Source: CAZYWA01 sp964650975 [NCBI: uncultured bacterium] (GTDB lineage Bacteria; JADJOY01). From it: a DNA stretch of 9,311 bases. Both the position numbers and the translations under genes were made by a program. Each line of letters begins with the position of its first letter. The first letter of the stretch is position 1. This document shows, piece by piece, positions 1 through 9,311 of this stretch. The DNA lies in contig CAZYWA010000310.1 of assembly GCA_964650975.1 (NCBI GenBank), positions 1-9,311 on the forward strand. The letters are read 5' to 3'. The notes beneath the pieces are model-generated. The model had not been told where the DNA came from and did no database searches. It saw only the letters and a program-made list of their open reading frames with translations.

Positions 1-1039
<1,039 letters not shown>

Positions 1040-1057
1040 CGTCGATTCCTTTCGTGC

Positions 1058-1609
1058 TCAGCCGTGCGTCGAATCGGACATGGCGCGCTGAATGCCGTCG
1101 AGGCGCGTCTTGAGGCTGCCGTCGTAGACCGTGTTGCCCACTCGCGCGACGAGGCCGCCCAGCAACGCGGGATCCTCGCGCACCTCGAGAAGCACCTGCT
1201 TGCCGGTGGTCTGCTCCAGCTTGCTCCGGACCGCGTCGAGCTGTTCGGTGGAGAGCGGGCGCGCGCTCACGACCTCGCCTCGCACCTGTCCCAGGTGCTC
1301 GTCGGCGCGGGCGCGGAACGACTGAAGACAGGCGTCGAACGCCGACATCCGGTTCCGCTCGAGCAGCAGGTTCACGAAGTTGCGAACCACTGGACCGGTG
1401 CCGAGCCGATCGGCGATCGATCCGAACACGCCGCGCCGCAGCTCGAGCGAATGGGTCGGGAACGTGAGGACTTGGCGGAGATCCTTCGACGCCGCCATCG
1501 CCTCCGACACGGCCGCCAGCTCGCTCGCGATCGCGTCGACGGAGCCGTCTTCGAGCGCGATCTGGAACAGCGCGCGCGCGTACCTGCGACCAACCCGTGC
1601 CTCGATCAT
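1058..1609 (-). CDS. atpH: F1Fo ATP synthase subunit delta
   Basis: Delta subunit (OSCP homologue), which links the top of the alpha3beta3 head to the peripheral b/b' stalk at the cytoplasmic membrane. The 183-residue length is normal for the family. The N-terminal [19 protein letters not shown] is the typical opening of the helical domain. The middle [13 protein letters not shown] and the C-terminal [28 protein letters not shown] are the family hallmarks, the latter matching the conserved IGGxxxxxGDxxxDxSxxxxL region. The ATG at 1609 overlaps the atpF stop as ATGA, which suggests translational coupling; the ribosome site in front of it (AAGGCGGG-like) is weak, in keeping with coupling. atpA follows after 18 bp. 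No anomaly seen. Confidence 0.97.
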   Translation of the reverse strand: MIEARVGRRYARALFQIALEDGSVDAIASELAAVSEAMAASKDLRQVLTFPTHSLELRRGVFGSIADRLGTGPVVRNFVNLLLERNRMSAFDACLQSFRARADEHLGQVRGEVVSARPLSTEQLDAVRSKLEQTTGKQVLLEVREDPALLGGLVARVGNTVYDGSLKTRLDGIQRAMSDSTHG

Positions 1610-2196
1610 GGGCGCCCGCCTTGCGCTGCGGCGAACTCGCGCACCAGTCGATCCTGGTCGGCATCCGAGACCGAGCCCGCGAGCAGCGCCGCCGCCTCGC
1701 GCGCCGCCGAGTCGGTCACCTCGCGTGCCAGATCCTGACGAGCCCTGCGTACCTCTTGCTCGAGCATCATCCCGGCCTGAGCGCGGATGCGCTCGGCGGT
1801 TTCTTCCGCGCCGCGGATGATGCGATCACGCTCGGTCTCGGCGAGCTTCAGCGTTCCGTCGAGAATCGACTGAATCTCGCTCTCGATCCGCGACAGCCGC
1901 TCCTCGAGCGCGGCGAGCTTGGCGCGCGCTTCGTCGCGCAGCCGTTCGGCTGCGCGCAATTCCGCGAGCGCCGCTTCCTTGCGCTGCACCAGGAACGTCT
2001 GGATCGGTTTCCGGCCGAAGTACCAGAGCGCCAAGAGGAGCACGCCGAAGTTGGCGATGTACCAACCGAAGCCCGCGTGATGCTCCTCCGCCTCCTCGGC
2101 GGCCCTGGCCACGACGGGCAGCACTCCCCAGATCGCCATTGCGGTACCCACTAGACGGGGGCGGTCCACGATCGTCACTCGCTCTCGCTCGTTCAT
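1606..2196 (-). CDS. atpF: F1Fo ATP synthase subunit b, with an extra N-terminal signal-like segment
   Basis: Peripheral stalk subunit b, 196 residues, anchored in the membrane with a long cytoplasmic helix reaching the delta subunit. Two hydrophobic stretches are visible. Residues about 14-32 ([19 protein letters not shown]) look like a signal peptide with an ARA-A cleavage-like site. Residues about 43-60 ([18 protein letters not shown]) are the normal b-subunit membrane anchor, followed by GRKPIQTFL and a long charged coiled-coil rich in A, E, R and L. An additional leader before the anchor is, as I recall, common in deltaproteobacterial AtpF. The start is the ATG overlapping the atpF' stop as ATGA; no good independent Shine-Dalgarno is present. 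A later start could remove the basic residues at the N-terminus, but the coupled start is the simplest choice. The b/b' assignment relative to the upstream gene follows from order. Confidence 0.94.
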   Translation of the reverse strand: MNERERVTIVDRPRLVGTAMAIWGVLPVVARAAEEAEEHHAGFGWYIANFGVLLLALWYFGRKPIQTFLVQRKEAALAELRAAERLRDEARAKLAALEERLSRIESEIQSILDGTLKLAETERDRIIRGAEETAERIRAQAGMMLEQEVRRARQDLAREVTDSAAREAAALLAGSVSDADQDRLVREFAAAQGGRP

Positions 2197-2636
2197 GGCG
2201 CCCGTCCCAGCACTCGCGCCGCCATGTCGCGGGCCATGTTGCGCGCCTCAGCAGCCAAGGCGGTCCGCGCGGCCGTCACCTGGGAGGCAAGCTCGTCTCG
2301 GGACTGCGCGAGGCGCGCCTCGGTCGCGTCGAGTGCATCCCCCAGCACTTTGCGTTCGTGCGCCTGCGCCGCGCCGCGGATCTCCTGGCGGCGCGCCTCA
2401 GCCTGCTCGCGCGCGCTCGCGAGCCGCGCCTCGTACGCGGCGCGCTGCTCGGCGGCGAGCGTTGCCTCGCGGTCGGCCGTGGCGCGCGCGTCGCTGACTC
2501 GCTTCTCACGCCCTGCGTGACTGTTGGTGAAAGGGTCGAGGATCTGCCGCCGGATGATCCCGATCGAAACCAAGAACACGGCGAGCTGGCAGAGCACGGG
2601 AACGAGATGCGGGGAGATGGTGTCCCACGTCGGCAT
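2193..2636 (-). CDS. atpF': F1Fo ATP synthase subunit b' (atpX type)
   Basis: Second, divergent b-type stalk subunit, 147 residues, expected to pair with AtpF as a b/b' heterodimer. One membrane segment is visible near the N-terminus (about residues 11-29, VPVLCQLAVFLVSIGIIRR), followed by LDPFTNSHAGRE and a highly charged, Ala/Glu/Arg-rich helix to the C-terminus. It lacks the leader-like extension seen in the downstream b subunit. The ATG at 2636 follows a purine-rich GAGAGGG stretch about 10 nt away, a modest Shine-Dalgarno. It is the first gene of the atp cluster, and its stop overlaps the atpF start as ATGA. The family is poorly conserved in sequence, so the call rests on the anchor plus long helix and on context. 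Duplicated b genes occur in photosynthetic bacteria, alphaproteobacteria and many deltaproteobacteria. Confidence 0.93.
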   Translation of the reverse strand: MPTWDTISPHLVPVLCQLAVFLVSIGIIRRQILDPFTNSHAGREKRVSDARATADREATLAAEQRAAYEARLASAREQAEARRQEIRGAAQAHERKVLGDALDATEARLAQSRDELASQVTAARTALAAEARNMARDMAARVLGRAP

Positions 2637-2849
2637 GTGGTCGGCCCCCTCTCTCTTTCGCCCGCCGTTGGTCCGGGCGGTTCCGGATCGCGCGCACGGC
2701 GCGAATTCCGCGTCGCGCCGTTTGCCGGCGATTCCCCCCTCGGTGCCGCGGCGCCCGTGGCGCGCGGGCCGGAACCCGAAGGGTCTTCGATGCTGCTTTT
2801 TGCCAGAGTTCGCGGGCGGTTGTGGGCAGCCCGACGACTCGAAGGGCGA

Positions 2850-2878
2850 GAGTTAGCACACGGGTATCACCCCGTCAA
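2850..2878 (-). promoter_or_regulatory. candidate sigma70-type promoter for the atp cluster
   Basis: On the minus strand a TTGACG box (2873-2878, five of six to the -35 consensus) is followed after 17 bp by TGC-TAACTC (-10 at 2850-2855, a poor match but with an extended TG). An inverted repeat ACGGG-N6-CCCGT (2860-2875) fills the spacer and could be an operator or chance in G+C-rich DNA. Transcription would start near 2843 and leave a leader of about 200 nt before atpF'. Only the -35 match and spacing are good, so this is tentative. Confidence 0.35.
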
Positions 2879-2922
2879 ACCACTCCTCCACTCTCGATGC
2901 GGGGCGTTTCGAGCCGAAATTG

Positions 2923-2962
2923 GACGAGCCGGCCCGGGGACCTTCACCCGGATCGGCTCGTC
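2923..2962 (-). terminator. second hairpin downstream of bactofilin, possible terminator
   Basis: GACGAGCCG (2923-2931) pairs with CGGCTCGTC (2954-2962), a perfect 9-bp stem. The loop contains a further CCGGG/CCCGG pair (2934-2938 with 2947-2951), so the structure can extend across a 2x2 internal loop. On the minus strand it is followed by CAATTTCGG, with only three consecutive T. It may back up the hairpin before it or be a regulatory structure. Confidence 0.4.
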
Positions 2963-2973
2963 GAACAAACGCA

Positions 2974-2994
2974 GCCCGAGCGCGAGGCTCGGGC
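2974..2994 (-). terminator. hairpin 16 bp after bactofilin stop, probable terminator
   Basis: A perfect 8-bp stem, GCCCGAGC / GCTCGGGC (2974-2981 with 2987-2994), encloses a 5-nt loop and begins about 16 nt after the bactofilin stop codon in the direction of transcription. The minus strand continues TGCGTTTGTTCG, an interrupted T-tract typical of weak intrinsic terminators in G+C-rich genomes. Position and stem support a terminator separating the bactofilin gene from the atp cluster. Confidence 0.6.
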
Positions 2995-3009
2995 ACCCAG
3001 CGCCGGCGT

Positions 3010-3585
3010 TCAGCCGACGTTTTCCTTGGCTTCCTTGCTCTGCGGCACGCGATCGGTCGCGGGCGACTCCTCCTTGCGGCCGAGAGGCTTCACCTGCGCC
3101 TGCGTCTTGGCGCCGAGGTTCTCCATCGTGCAGGAGCCCTCGAAGATGACGCCTTCCTCGATCACCAGCGCCGGCGACGCCACGTTGCCGTAGAGCTTTC
3201 CCGGTGCACGGATCTCGACCTTCTTCGAGGCGTGGATGTCGCCACGCACGACACCACGCACCACGATCGAGGTGGCATGGATCTCGGCCATCACCTCGGC
3301 GCTGTCGCCGATCACCAGCGTGTCCTTCGCGTGGATCTCACCGTCGACGCGGCCATCCACCCGCACCGTGCCCTCGAAATTGAGCTTGCCCGAGATCTTG
3401 CTGCCCTTGCCGAAGTAGGCGCTCACCTCGCCCGACGCCTTGCTTTCCACCGGCGGCGCGGCGACCGGCGCGGGCTCGCGAAGCTGCGGTTCGGGACGGG
3501 CAGCATCGGGCGCCGTGACGCGCGCGGGAGCCGCCTCGCGAGGATCCAACGTCTTGTTTCGATCGTCCGTCGAGCGTCCGAACAT
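3010..3585 (-). CDS. bactofilin (polymer-forming cytoskeletal protein, DUF583)
   Basis: Bactofilins polymerise without nucleotide into filaments that scaffold cell-shape, polarity or chromosome-positioning proteins. The 191-residue protein has the usual three parts. Residues 1-51 are a disordered Pro/Ala/Arg-rich tail beginning MFGRSTDD. Residues about 52-155 are the beta-helix core, with repeated short strands such as GKGSKISGKLNFEG, VRVDGRVDGEIHAKDTLVIG, VVRGDIHASKKVEIRAPGKLYGN and IEEGVIFEG. A charged C-terminal tail follows. The ATG at 3585 has a near-perfect AAAGGAGGA Shine-Dalgarno (3591-3599) 5-6 nt upstream. The gene sits 98 bp downstream of parB on the same strand. In Myxococcus xanthus, bactofilins BacNOP confine the ParABS machinery near the poles, so a role with the adjacent ParAB is a reasonable inference, not shown here. 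The opening MF plus Arg resembles membrane-targeting tips reported for some bactofilins, but the acidic residues after it weaken that. Confidence 0.95.
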   Translation of the reverse strand: MFGRSTDDRNKTLDPREAAPARVTAPDAARPEPQLREPAPVAAPPVESKASGEVSAYFGKGSKISGKLNFEGTVRVDGRVDGEIHAKDTLVIGDSAEVMAEIHATSIVVRGVVRGDIHASKKVEIRAPGKLYGNVASPALVIEEGVIFEGSCTMENLGAKTQAQVKPLGRKEESPATDRVPQSKEAKENVG

Positions 3586-3612
3586 CCCCGTCCTCCTTTT
3601 GTGAGAGTGAAC

Positions 3613-3641
3613 CTTGTAGCGTTTCCCACCGCGCCGTGCAA
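3613..3641 (-). promoter_or_regulatory. candidate promoter for the bactofilin gene
   Basis: In the 98-bp parB-bactofilin gap the minus strand reads TTGCAC (3636-3641), 17 bp, TACAAG (3613-3618). The -10 matches TATAAT at four of six positions and the -35 matches TTGACA at three, with ideal spacing. A+T-rich sequence lies just upstream (3645-3690) and could act as an UP-like element. A start near 3606 would leave a 5' leader of about 20 nt carrying the strong Shine-Dalgarno. No terminator was seen after parB, so read-through from parAB is also likely. Confidence 0.4.
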
Positions 3642-3683
3642 GCGCGATTTGATCTAGGCATTTTCACTGATTCTCAAGCCATT

Positions 3684-4597
<914 letters not shown>

Positions 4598-4601
<4 letters not shown>

Positions 4602-5401
4602 GGTCCTCCTGAGGGAATCGGATCGGCGCCGCGCGCTCGCGCGCCGAGCGCCAGCACCTCGCGAGCCAGCGACTGGTATGCCTGCGAGCCGCTCGAGCGC
4701 ACGTCGTAATAGAGTGCGGGCTTGCCGAAGCTCGGCGCCTCGCTGAGCCGCACGTTGCGCGGCACCACCGTGGCGAACACACGCTCGCCCAGCTGCGAAC
4801 GGACTTCCTGCTCGACCTGACGCGCGAGGTTGTTGCGGGGGTCGTACATGGTGAGCAGCACGCCGTCGATGTCGAGCGGCGGGTTCAGCACCTCACGCAC
4901 CCGCTCGACCGTGGTGAGCAGCTGCGACAGCCCTTCCATCGCGTAGTACTCGGATTGCACTGGCACCAGCACGCCGTCCGACGCGTTGAGCGCGTTGACC
5001 GTGAGCAGTCCGAGCGACGGCGGGCAGTCGAGCAGCACGAACCGGTACCGATTGCGCAGCGGCGCCAAGGCACGCTTCAGCAGGTCGTCCCGGTCCTCGC
5101 GCTGCGTGAGCGCGACCTCGGCGCCGATCAGATCGGGGGATGACGGGATCAGGTCGAGGTTCGCGTAAGCCGTGTGCCGGATCGCGAGATGCAGCGGATG
5201 CAGACCCAACATCGCCTGGAACAGGTTGACGTTCGACTGATCGCGCTGCTCGCCCACCCCGCTGGTCGCGTTGCCCTGGGGATCCAGGTCGACCAGCAGC
5301 ACCTTGTGCTCGGCCGCACCGATCGACGCCGCCAGGTTGATCGCGGTCGTGGTCTTGCCGACCCCACCCTTCTGATTCGCGATGCTGATGACGCGTCCCA
5401 T
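4598..5401 (-). CDS. parA: chromosome-partitioning ATPase ParA (Soj family)
   Basis: ParA-family ATPase that binds DNA non-specifically as an ATP dimer and drives segregation of ParB-parS complexes. The start is taken at the ATG at 5401 (MGRVISIANQKGGVGKTTT), giving 267 residues, close to the usual 250-270. It has GGAG about 10 nt upstream. A TTG start at 5437 would add 12 residues of unconvincing sequence. Visible motifs are the deviant Walker A KGGVGKTT with signature Lys11 and Lys16, the Walker A' segment VDLDPQGN with Asp38/Asp40, and the Walker B-like FVLLDCPPSLGLLTVNAL with Asp125. There is no N-terminal DNA-binding extension, so it is the chromosomal short type rather than a plasmid P1-type ParA. 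The stop overlaps the parB start as ATGA, so the two are translationally coupled. A parS site lies about 250 bp upstream, allowing ParB to influence this operon. Confidence 0.98.
4605..4610 (-). promoter_or_regulatory. parB Shine-Dalgarno inside the end of parA
   Basis: The minus strand reads AGGAGG here, a perfect anti-16S match inside the last codons of parA. It is only 3 nt from the ATGA-coupled ATG at 4601 but 9 nt from the in-frame ATG at 4595. The usual optimum favours 4595; coupling to parA termination favours 4601. Confidence 0.7.
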
Positions 5402-5654
5402 CCTGCAGCAACTCCCCGGCTCTGGCCTGTGGTGCAAACCGGCTCGCCCAGATGCTCCGGCTTGCCTCGTTGGTCGTCGCGGGCTGGTTCAACGCCGTCC
5501 ACCTCGATGGACGACGTTCTACTACATCTTGTGGAATAAGGATAGAAACCACCCAAGAAGTAGAAAGGCCCACCCAGCCGAGCGCGGACGACGTATTAGC
5601 ACAAGCCGTGGCTCACGCTCCGGCACGGTAGTGGGACCGGGGTGTCCCTGGCTT
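5402..5654 (-). promoter_or_regulatory. rsmG-parA intergenic region, probable parAB promoter region
   Basis: A relatively A+T-rich patch at about 5519-5575 stands out from the G+C-rich surroundings and is the likeliest promoter zone. It contains a TATCCT hexamer on the minus strand (5539-5544) but no good -35 box 16-18 bp upstream, so I do not assign a promoter with confidence. Just after the rsmG stop is a small GGGAC/GTCCC hairpin (5633-5637 with 5644-5648) without a T-tract. No small gene with a convincing start and composition was seen. The parS at 5655-5670 borders the region. Confidence 0.4.
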
Positions 5655-5670
5655 CGTTTCACGTGAAACG
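5655..5670. promoter_or_regulatory. parS: parS centromere-like site 2 (rsmG stop / parA upstream)
   Basis: CGTTTCACGTGAAACG is a perfect 16-bp palindrome with the parS core GTTTCACGTGAAAC. It differs from the common TGTTTCACGTGAAACA only in the outermost base pair (C/G for T/A). It overlaps the 3' end of rsmG, where it encodes Arg-Phe-Thr and the TGA stop. It is the expected loading site for the ParB encoded about 1 kb away. Confidence 0.93.
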
Positions 5671-6352
5671 TGGATCCTGGCGCGCCCCGTCCCAACGGCT
5701 GGCGCGCTCGAATACCAGGATCCGTCGTGGGGCATCGTCGAGCGGTAGCGTGAGCTGATGCTCGTCGACGAGGCGGAAACCCGCCGACGGCTCCTCCTGC
5801 TCCCGCCGCGGCCCGCGCATCAGGAACACCAGCCCGCCGGGGCGGACGCGCGGCTGCGCCCGTGCGAGCGTCTCGCCGACGTTGGCCACCGCCCGCGCCA
5901 CCACGACGTCCATCGCGACTTGCTCGGCGCTTCCGTCACCGATCTCGAGGTTCGGCAACCGGAGCTGGGTGGCGAGGTGGTGCAGGAACGCCAGCTTGAG
6001 CTGGCGGGTCTCGAGCAACGTCACCTGGAGGTCGGGGCGCGCGATGGCCAGCGGCACTCCCGGAAATCCGGCACCGGATCCGAGATCCGCGACGCGCGAG
6101 CTCGCGGGGATGAAGGGCGCGAGCGTCAGCGAGTCGAGGAAATGGCGGACCGCGACAGCCCGAGCGTCGGCGAGCGACGTGAGGTCCGCGCGCCGCCGCC
6201 AGCGCATCAGCTCACGGTAGTGCGTCGTGAAGAGATCGAGGGCCGAGCTGGAGAGCGCGAGCTGCAGAACCGCAAGCCCGGCGTCGAGAGTCTCGTGAAA
6301 GACCCTCTCGTCCGAGTGGTCCGGTGATGGCCGAGATGGCGTGCCCCGCCGC

Positions 6353-6369
<17 letters not shown>
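5659..6369 (-). CDS. rsmG: 16S rRNA (guanine-N7)-methyltransferase RsmG (GidB)
   Basis: SAM-dependent enzyme that methylates N7 of G527 (E. coli numbering) in the 530 loop of 16S rRNA; its loss gives low-level streptomycin resistance in several bacteria. The 236-residue protein has the family landmarks: [13 protein letters not shown] (in place of the usual WN..xNLT) with [14 protein letters not shown] before the SAM fold; motif [37 protein letters not shown]; and VVARAVANV. The start ATG at 6369 overlaps mnmG by 17 bp and has GGAG 4 nt upstream. It gives an N-terminal tail of about 25 Arg/Pro/Ser-rich residues that is longer than in E. coli RsmG (about 207 aa), so a later start is possible but no good ATG/GTG is evident. 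The last three codons and the stop are part of parS site 2. Confidence 0.97.
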
Positions 6370-8290
<1,921 letters not shown>

Positions 8291-8294
8291 TGGC

Positions 8295-9311
8295 TCACTT
8301 TCCGATGCAGAAGCTCTGGAAGACCGTGTCGAGCAGCTCCTCGGTGGTCACCGCGCCCACCAGCTCGTCCAGAACCTGAAGCGCGGCCCTCACGTCCTCG
8401 ACTGCAAGCTCCTCGGCGCCCTGCGCGAGGTTCGAGCCAGCCCGCTCGAGCTCGTTCGAGCTTCGGCAGAGCAGCCCTGCTTGCCGGGCGCTGGTCACGA
8501 TGGCACTCGGGTCGCCGCCTGCTGGCGAAGCAGTGTCGAGCAGCTGAGCGAGCCAGTGGCGCAGATCATCCATGCCCCGGCCGGTCGCCGCGGATACGTC
8601 GATTGGTGCGGCCACGAGCCCATGAGCCGCGAGATCCGACGACGAGGTCCGGGGCGGTAGGTCGATCTTGTTGAGCACCGCCAGGCTCGGACGGCCCACC
8701 CGTGCCCTGATCAGCTGGACATCGTCTGCCGTCAGCGAGCTGCTCGCGTCGAACACCAGCAGGGCGATTTCCGAAGCGTCGATCCGCTGCCGGGTCCGGC
8801 GCTGACCCTCCGCCTCTTCGGGGTCTTGGGTGACGCCAAAGCCTGCGGTGTCCAGCAGCCGGACGAGCCGGCCGCCGAGCGGCACGGCGGCGTCGATCCA
8901 GTCTCGCGTGGTGCCGGGCCGGGGGCTCACGATCGCTCGGTCGTCACCAACTAAATAATTGAAAATACTTGATTTTCCGACATTCGTCCGCCCCAGGATC
9001 GGGACCTCGAAGCCGCTCGTGATGCGCCGCCCGGCCGCGTGGCTACCTGCCAGGGTCTCGAGCTCCACGTGCAGGCCTCGGATCAGACCGGCCGCTTCCT
9101 CGAGCGCGGACGTCTCGTCGTCCGCGGTGTCGTCGGGGAACTCGAGCGGTCCCTCCAGGCACGCGAGAATCGATCGAGCCGATTCGTGGATTTGCTGATA
9201 GCGGCGAGCCAGAGCACCGCTCAGATGACCGGCCGCGAGCCGGGCCGCCTCGGGTGTCGAGGCATGCGCCAGCTCGCCCAGGGCTTCGGCGCGGGCAAGG
9301 TCGAGCTTGCC
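8295..9311 (-). CDS. mnmE: tRNA modification GTPase MnmE (TrmE), 5'-truncated by window edge
   Basis: K+-activated GTPase partner of MnmG in U34 tRNA modification. The last 338 residues are visible; alignment of the G1 motif to E. coli MnmE (454 aa) suggests about 115 N-terminal residues lie outside. The reading frame runs open from the edge, beginning [19 protein letters not shown] (the usual NGKLDL.QAEA.xDLI.A.T). The first in-frame initiator seen inside, GTG at 9068, is internal and not the start. G-domain motifs: G1 GRTNVGKS (window residues 107-114) with the K+-binding Asn; G2 GTTRD; G3 DTAG; G4 NKID; and SAATG for G5. The catalytic Glu (E. coli E282) is kept in EEAEG. The C-terminus ends SFCIGK, with the conserved Cys. 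Odd points: the conserved Leu-Arg after DTAG is Phe-Gly, and the P-loop codons are strikingly A+T-rich. mnmG follows after 4 bp. Confidence 0.97.
   Translation of the reverse strand, partial: GKLDLARAEALGELAHASTPEAARLAAGHLSGALARRYQQIHESARSILACLEGPLEFPDDTADDETSALEEAAGLIRGLHVELETLAGSHAAGRRITSGFEVPILGRTNVGKSSIFNYLVGDDRAIVSPRPGTTRDWIDAAVPLGGRLVRLLDTAGFGVTQDPEEAEGQRRTRQRIDASEIALLVFDASSSLTADDVQLIRARVGRPSLAVLNKIDLPPRTSSSDLAAHGLVAAPIDVSAATGRGMDDLRHWLAQLLDTASPAGGDPSAIVTSARQAGLLCRSSNELERAGSNLAQGAEELAVEDVRAALQVLDELVGAVTTEELLDTVFQSFCIGK

Larger units (their letters stand above)
2637..3009. other. 373-bp intergenic gap between bactofilin and atp genes
   Basis: No convincing gene lies here. A minus-strand reading frame starting with GTG at 2859 runs on into atpF' in another frame, has Arg/Pro/Ala-rich shadow composition and was not accepted. 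The gap holds two hairpins near the bactofilin end (2974-2994 and 2923-2962), a short inverted repeat TTTCG-AGC-CGAAA at 2907-2919, a candidate minus-strand promoter at 2850-2878, and about 200 bp of probable atp leader (2637-2843). I see no recognisable structured RNA in the leader, only weak hairpins such as ACCC-GAA-GGGT near 2774-2784. Confidence 0.6.

Noticed and set aside
2506-2859. Minus-strand GTG-started frame (117 codons) in the atp leader
   Set aside because: More than a third overlaps atpF' in another frame, composition is Arg/Pro/Ala-rich, and no good Shine-Dalgarno precedes it; more likely untranslated leader.
2820-2895. Possible tRNA on the minus strand (a TTCGAGTC T-loop-like string near 2837-2844)
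   Set aside because: No matching acceptor, D and anticodon stems could be drawn around it.
5402-5437. Extended ParA start at TTG 5437
   Set aside because: Adds 12 residues (HHRPEPGSCCR-like) not typical of ParA; the ATG at 5401 directly precedes the conserved GRVISIANQKGG and has an upstream GGAG.
8295-8312. 3' end of mnmE as an integration site of the SGI1 type
   Set aside because: The codons for the conserved FCIGK end resemble the known attachment site in the thdF/trmE 3' end, but mnmG follows after 4 bp with no repeat, integrase or inserted DNA, so the site is unoccupied and the likeness reflects protein conservation.
9064-9071. CACGTG core resembling a third parS in mnmE
   Set aside because: The flanks (CTC on one side, CAG on the other) do not continue the TTTCACGTGAAA palindrome; it is a chance 6-mer.

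Overview
The window is a bacterial chromosomal housekeeping region, G+C-rich throughout (codon third positions are nearly all G or C). Every gene I can support lies on the minus strand. Read in the direction of transcription (high to low coordinates), the order is mnmE (5' end outside the window), mnmG, rsmG, parA, parB, a bactofilin gene, atpF' (b'), atpF (b), atpH (delta) and atpA (3' end outside the window). This order, in particular parAB followed by a bactofilin and then an F1-side atp cluster that starts with b'/b rather than a/c, is one I associate from memory with Deltaproteobacteria in the broad sense (Geobacter-like, Myxococcota or related high-GC lineages). The lineage call is an inference from synteny and composition; no rRNA is present.

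Region 1 (9311 to about 5659) is the tRNA/rRNA modification block. MnmE and MnmG together modify U34 of certain tRNAs, and RsmG methylates 16S rRNA. The genes are packed as an operon: 4 bp separate mnmE and mnmG, and mnmG and rsmG overlap by 17 bp. Region 2 (5658 to 3684) is the chromosome-partitioning cassette parAB, translationally coupled through an ATGA overlap. Two 16-bp palindromic parS sites occur in the window. One forms the first codons of mnmG; the other overlaps the rsmG stop codon just upstream of parA. So the ParB-loading sites are built into coding sequence next to their own operon, and the locus is probably near the replication origin.

Region 3 (3683 to 3010) is a bactofilin gene with its own strong Shine-Dalgarno and a plausible promoter. 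It is followed by one or two hairpins and a 373-bp gap holding a candidate promoter and a long untranslated leader for the atp genes. Region 4 (2636 to 1) carries atpF', atpF and atpH, each overlapping the next by ATGA, then atpA after 18 bp. Subunits a and c are not here and are presumably encoded elsewhere.

I found no mobile element, CRISPR array, RNA gene or unknown gene. I see no undescribed system; the points most worth a second look are the gene-embedded parS sites, an abrupt A+T-rich patch exactly over the MnmE P-loop, and the substitution of a conserved switch II arginine in MnmE.
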